64,000 nt of DNA from JAIBBD01 sp041390685. GTDB taxonomy: Bacteria > Chloroflexota > Dehalococcoidia > UBA2979. Under the pieces are notes generated by a model. It was not told the DNA's origin, did not search any database, and saw nothing but the letters and a program-made list of their open reading frames with translations. This document shows, piece by piece, positions 61,766 to 64,000 of the stretch. The translations under genes and the position numbers were made by a program. The stretch spans positions 1,302,001-1,366,000 of the forward strand of contig JAWKPL010000001.1 of NCBI GenBank assembly GCA_041390685.1, given 5' to 3'. The stretch's first letter is position 1, and every line of letters begins with the position of its first letter.

Positions 61766-63268
61766 ATGCATCGGACGATGGGGGTGATCGGGGCGGCGTC
61801 GCTGGGGGCGCTCGCGCTGATGCTGGTGGTGGGGGCGCGGGCGCCTCGGGAGGTGGAGGCGGCGAGCCTGTCTGTGTTCAGCTCAGCGGACTCGGGGCCG
61901 GGGTCATTCCGGGCGGCGGTGGAGGCGGCGAACGCCGACTCGATCATTACGGAGATCGTGCTGCGGAACTGGCTGCCAGTGACGCTGTACACCTCGGTGG
62001 ATTACACGGGCACACAGGCGCTGACGATCCGGGGGGATAACCCGCTGGCGTACCGGACGATCCAGGGGTCGCTGTTCGTGCCGGGGGACCCAAACATCGA
62101 GCCGCTGGACTGCGGGATGCTCCGCAGCACGGGCGGGGCGGACGTGACGTTCAGCCAGGTGACGGTCCAGCACTCGTGGTGCGATGCGCTGAACATCGTG
62201 CCGGTGGCGGGCGACGACGAGATCGTGATCACGTTGAACAAGGTGGTGCTGCGCAACAACTTCGGTTCCGGGCTGTTCCTGCATGAGATCGAGGAGGCGG
62301 AGGCGGCGATTCGGCTGCACGTGACCTCGTCGCTGGTGACGGGCAACGGGCGGTGCCGAGGGGCCGGAGGCTGCGCGTTCGGCGGTATCGAGCTGCAGGG
62401 TGTGGGTCAAGGCTCGATCGACGCGGAGCTCTCCGGTTCGGCCTTCAACGGGAACGGCGGCGACGGGCTATCGGTCGCGTGGGACGAGGCTGAGGTCACG
62501 ACGGCGCCACCGCCGGTACTCGATATCGACCTGACGGTGACGGCGAATAGCACGAGCTTCAATGACAACGGGGGTTCGGTGCCGGTGCTGGGCGTGGCGG
62601 AGCGCGGGAGCGGCCGAGGGCCCTCGATCGCGTCGCACCAGTCGGGGAACGGACTGACGGTCGCGGGGACGGGGCTGGGCGCGGGCACGGTGTCCGTGAC
62701 GCTGACGAAGGTGCAGGCGAGCGGCAACGCCGGCGACGGGGTCGAGATCATCGAAGGTTTCGGGCTGACGGATGACACCTCGAATGTGGTGTTCGCTGCG
62801 ACATCGGTGCTCGCGTGGGGGAACGGCAGCGACGGGCTGGACGTGGCCGAGTTTGGCGACGGCGCGCTGGAGATGGACCTGGCGTCAGTGTCGACGTGGT
62901 CAAACGGCGGCAGCGGTGTGGCCGGCTCGGAAGAGGGTGACGGTGACTTCGGCTTCGAGGCGGCCGGGTCGTCGTCTTATCGCAACGGATTCAATGGTTT
63001 TTCGCTCGAGGCCGGTGGGGGGGATGGTGAACTGTCAGCGGAGTTCAACCAGACTGTTGTGAGCGCGAACGGCGCGGACGGCATCCATGGCGACGACGCC
63101 GGCGACGGGTTCGCCGGGGGCGGGCTGTCGTTCGAGGTGAGCGGCTGCACGATCGTCTTCAACGGCGACGATGCGATCGACCTCTCGGCGACGGGCGACC
63201 CGGGGACGCTTACCGTGAGCGCCTCGTTCATCAGCGGGGACATTGAGCTGGACAACGTGGTGCAGTAG
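61766..63268 (+). CDS. Secreted parallel beta-helix-type protein, paralogue C
   Basis: A 500-residue paralogue. The signal peptide and cap (SVFSSADSGPGSFRAAVEAA) are conserved, but after about residue 90 the sequence departs from A and B: it has a Cys-containing region (GRCRGAGGCAFGG), a linker (APPPVLDIDLTVTANSTSF) and repeats with NGSDGLDVAEFGDGALEMDL and NGGSGVAGSEEGDGDFGF. It ends DIELDNVVQ, unlike A and B. ATG at 61766, AAGGAG at 7 nt. The most diverged member of the array. Confidence 0.85.
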   Translation: MHRTMGVIGAASLGALALMLVVGARAPREVEAASLSVFSSADSGPGSFRAAVEAANADSIITEIVLRNWLPVTLYTSVDYTGTQALTIRGDNPLAYRTIQGSLFVPGDPNIEPLDCGMLRSTGGADVTFSQVTVQHSWCDALNIVPVAGDDEIVITLNKVVLRNNFGSGLFLHEIEEAEAAIRLHVTSSLVTGNGRCRGAGGCAFGGIELQGVGQGSIDAELSGSAFNGNGGDGLSVAWDEAEVTTAPPPVLDIDLTVTANSTSFNDNGGSVPVLGVAERGSGRGPSIASHQSGNGLTVAGTGLGAGTVSVTLTKVQASGNAGDGVEIIEGFGLTDDTSNVVFAATSVLAWGNGSDGLDVAEFGDGALEMDLASVSTWSNGGSGVAGSEEGDGDFGFEAAGSSSYRNGFNGFSLEAGGGDGELSAEFNQTVVSANGADGIHGDDAGDGFAGGGLSFEVSGCTIVFNGDDAIDLSATGDPGTLTVSASFISGDIELDNVVQ

Positions 63269-63299
63269 TGCGAGTTACGGCGGACAGCGCCGAGGGCGG

Positions 63300-63343
63300 G
63301 ACAGCAGTGAGGGGGCGCCAGATGGCGCCCCCTCACTGCTGTC
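63300..63343. terminator. Bidirectional terminator after beta-helix gene C
   Basis: A 20-bp stem (63300-63319 with 63324-63343), loop AGAT, separating gene C from a convergent gene ending at 63367. The core GGGGCGCC/GGCGCCCC matches the hairpins after A and B. Confidence 0.85.
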
Positions 63344-63366
63344 TGGATGGCGGCCGGGAGTTGGGG

Positions 63367-63672
63367 CTATTCGCCCTCTTCGTCCTCGGTGGGGGCGTTG
63401 GGGTCGTGGACGTAGGCGATGTAGCGCTCGTTGCGTTCGCCGAGGACGACGAGGTTGCCAGCGGCTTCCTGCTCCGCGATGAAGCGGGGGAGGTGGGCGC
63501 CGTGGCCCTTGGTGGGGAAGGTGCTGGAGGAGTAGGAGAAGCGGCGCCCGGCGACCTCGATGTAGTAGGGGGGGACGTCGTCGAATTCGTTCATGTTCAG
63601 GAGAAAGACATCGACGCCGCCTTCGCTGAGGACGGTCATGTCGTCGAAGCCGACGGCCATCTCGGTGGGCAT
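63367..63672 (-). CDS. Small protein of unknown function
   Basis: A 101-residue acidic protein with mixed strands and helices (MAVGFDDMTVLSEGGVDVFLL, PPYYIEVAGRRFSYSS) and an Asp/Glu-rich tail. ATG at 63672 with AGGAGG 6 nt upstream. It lies 46 nt after the partial DUF3105 gene, probably cotranscribed. The family is not recognised. Confidence 0.6.
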   Translation of the reverse strand: MPTEMAVGFDDMTVLSEGGVDVFLLNMNEFDDVPPYYIEVAGRRFSYSSSTFPTKGHGAHLPRFIAEQEAAGNLVVLGERNERYIAYVHDPNAPTEDEEGE

Positions 63673-63718
63673 GGAGTCCTCCTCCTCGGTGGGAACTACG
63701 GGCCTCGTCGGGACGAGG

Positions 63719-64000
63719 CTACATGCTGACGGTGGTACGCACGAACGGTTCCGGGGCGCGGTTGCGGTTCGTGGTGATGAACTTCTCGAGGGTGTCTTTG
63801 TCGAAGCGGTCGAAGGTCATGATCTGGCCCCACGAGACGATATCGATGGCGTCATCGTTCTCGGGGCGCGGGGAGAGCATGACGTCGACGGCGTAGTCAC
63901 GGACGAGGTCCCCGAGCTTGTTGACGGTGTCCTGGTCGACCTTCGCGGGGTTGTAAGTGATCCAGACGATGCCGTGCTCGAGGGAGTGGATGGCGTTCCC
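63719..64000 (-). CDS. DUF3105 domain protein, C-terminal part
   Basis: The gene enters from beyond the window end. The readable 93 codons contain AIHSLEHGIVWITYNP, the DUF3105 signature, followed by VMLSPRPENDDAIDIVSWGQ and an end TTVSM. Members are usually membrane-anchored exported proteins of unknown role, common in Actinobacteria and Chloroflexi. The stop TAG is at 63719-63721. Confidence 0.85.
   Translation of the reverse strand, partial: GNAIHSLEHGIVWITYNPAKVDQDTVNKLGDLVRDYAVDVMLSPRPENDDAIDIVSWGQIMTFDRFDKDTLEKFITTNRNRAPEPFVRTTVSM

Overview
The window is high-GC bacterial chromosome, densely packed with genes, with operons joined by 4-nt ATGA/GTGA overlaps. It contains no phage, insertion sequence or CRISPR array. 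A short (monoderm-type) YidC, an 11-gene nuo operon without nuoEFG, PdxS/PdxT, a GlnR-type orphan regulator, a zf-trcl zinc-ribbon protein and the EF-Tu sequence together suggest Chloroflexota (perhaps a Dehalococcoidia/Tepidiforma-like lineage). An actinobacterial relative is the main alternative. The taxonomic assignment is inference from families, not from any search.

Layout. 0-9 kb: the end of a thiolase; a minus-strand operon pdxS-pdxT-GNAT-R3H/AAA ATPase-tmk; then on the plus strand two TrkA-type NAD-binding proteins, pheA and an fpg/nei glycosylase. 9-13.5 kb: HNH nuclease, CvpA, MFS transporter, RadC, and a membrane-anchored LysM protein. 13.6-18.8 kb: a minus-strand information-processing cluster transcribed from a clear sigma70 promoter: tRNA-Thr, tRNA-Tyr, tRNA-Thr, tuf, rpmG, secE, nusG, rplK, rplA, (L10 leader), rplJ, rplL. 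18.9-23.4 kb: esterase, MurJ, zinc-ribbon protein and a lipoprotein. 23.6-33.8 kb: nuoABCDHIJKLMN. 33.8-37.6 kb: two glutamine synthetases and a GlnR-like regulator, with a periodic operator in front of glnA. 37.7-43.3 kb: small genes, an ABC exporter pair, a GerW-family protein, tRNA-Thr(CGT), peroxiredoxin. 43.4-52.9 kb: an origin-type region (rpmH-rnpA-yidD-PQQ lipoprotein-yidC-jag, then parA-parB) with a perfect parS palindrome at 44333-44348 but no dnaA. 53-58 kb: sulfurtransferase, RicT, HolB, LysA. 58-63.3 kb: three tandem secreted beta-helix-type paralogues, each with its own -10 element and terminator.

The least ordinary material is: (i) two secreted proteins built from 18-residue repeats next to parAB, one of them hidden because its frame is broken in three homopolymers; (ii) the three-copy beta-helix array; (iii) the GlnR-like regulator with four 11-bp-spaced half-sites upstream of glnA; (iv) parS embedded in the start of a lipoprotein gene; (v) single-base frameshifts in tuf and in an esterase, which may be assembly errors. 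Several genes have a -10-like hexamer 6-7 nt before the ATG, which suggests leaderless mRNAs.
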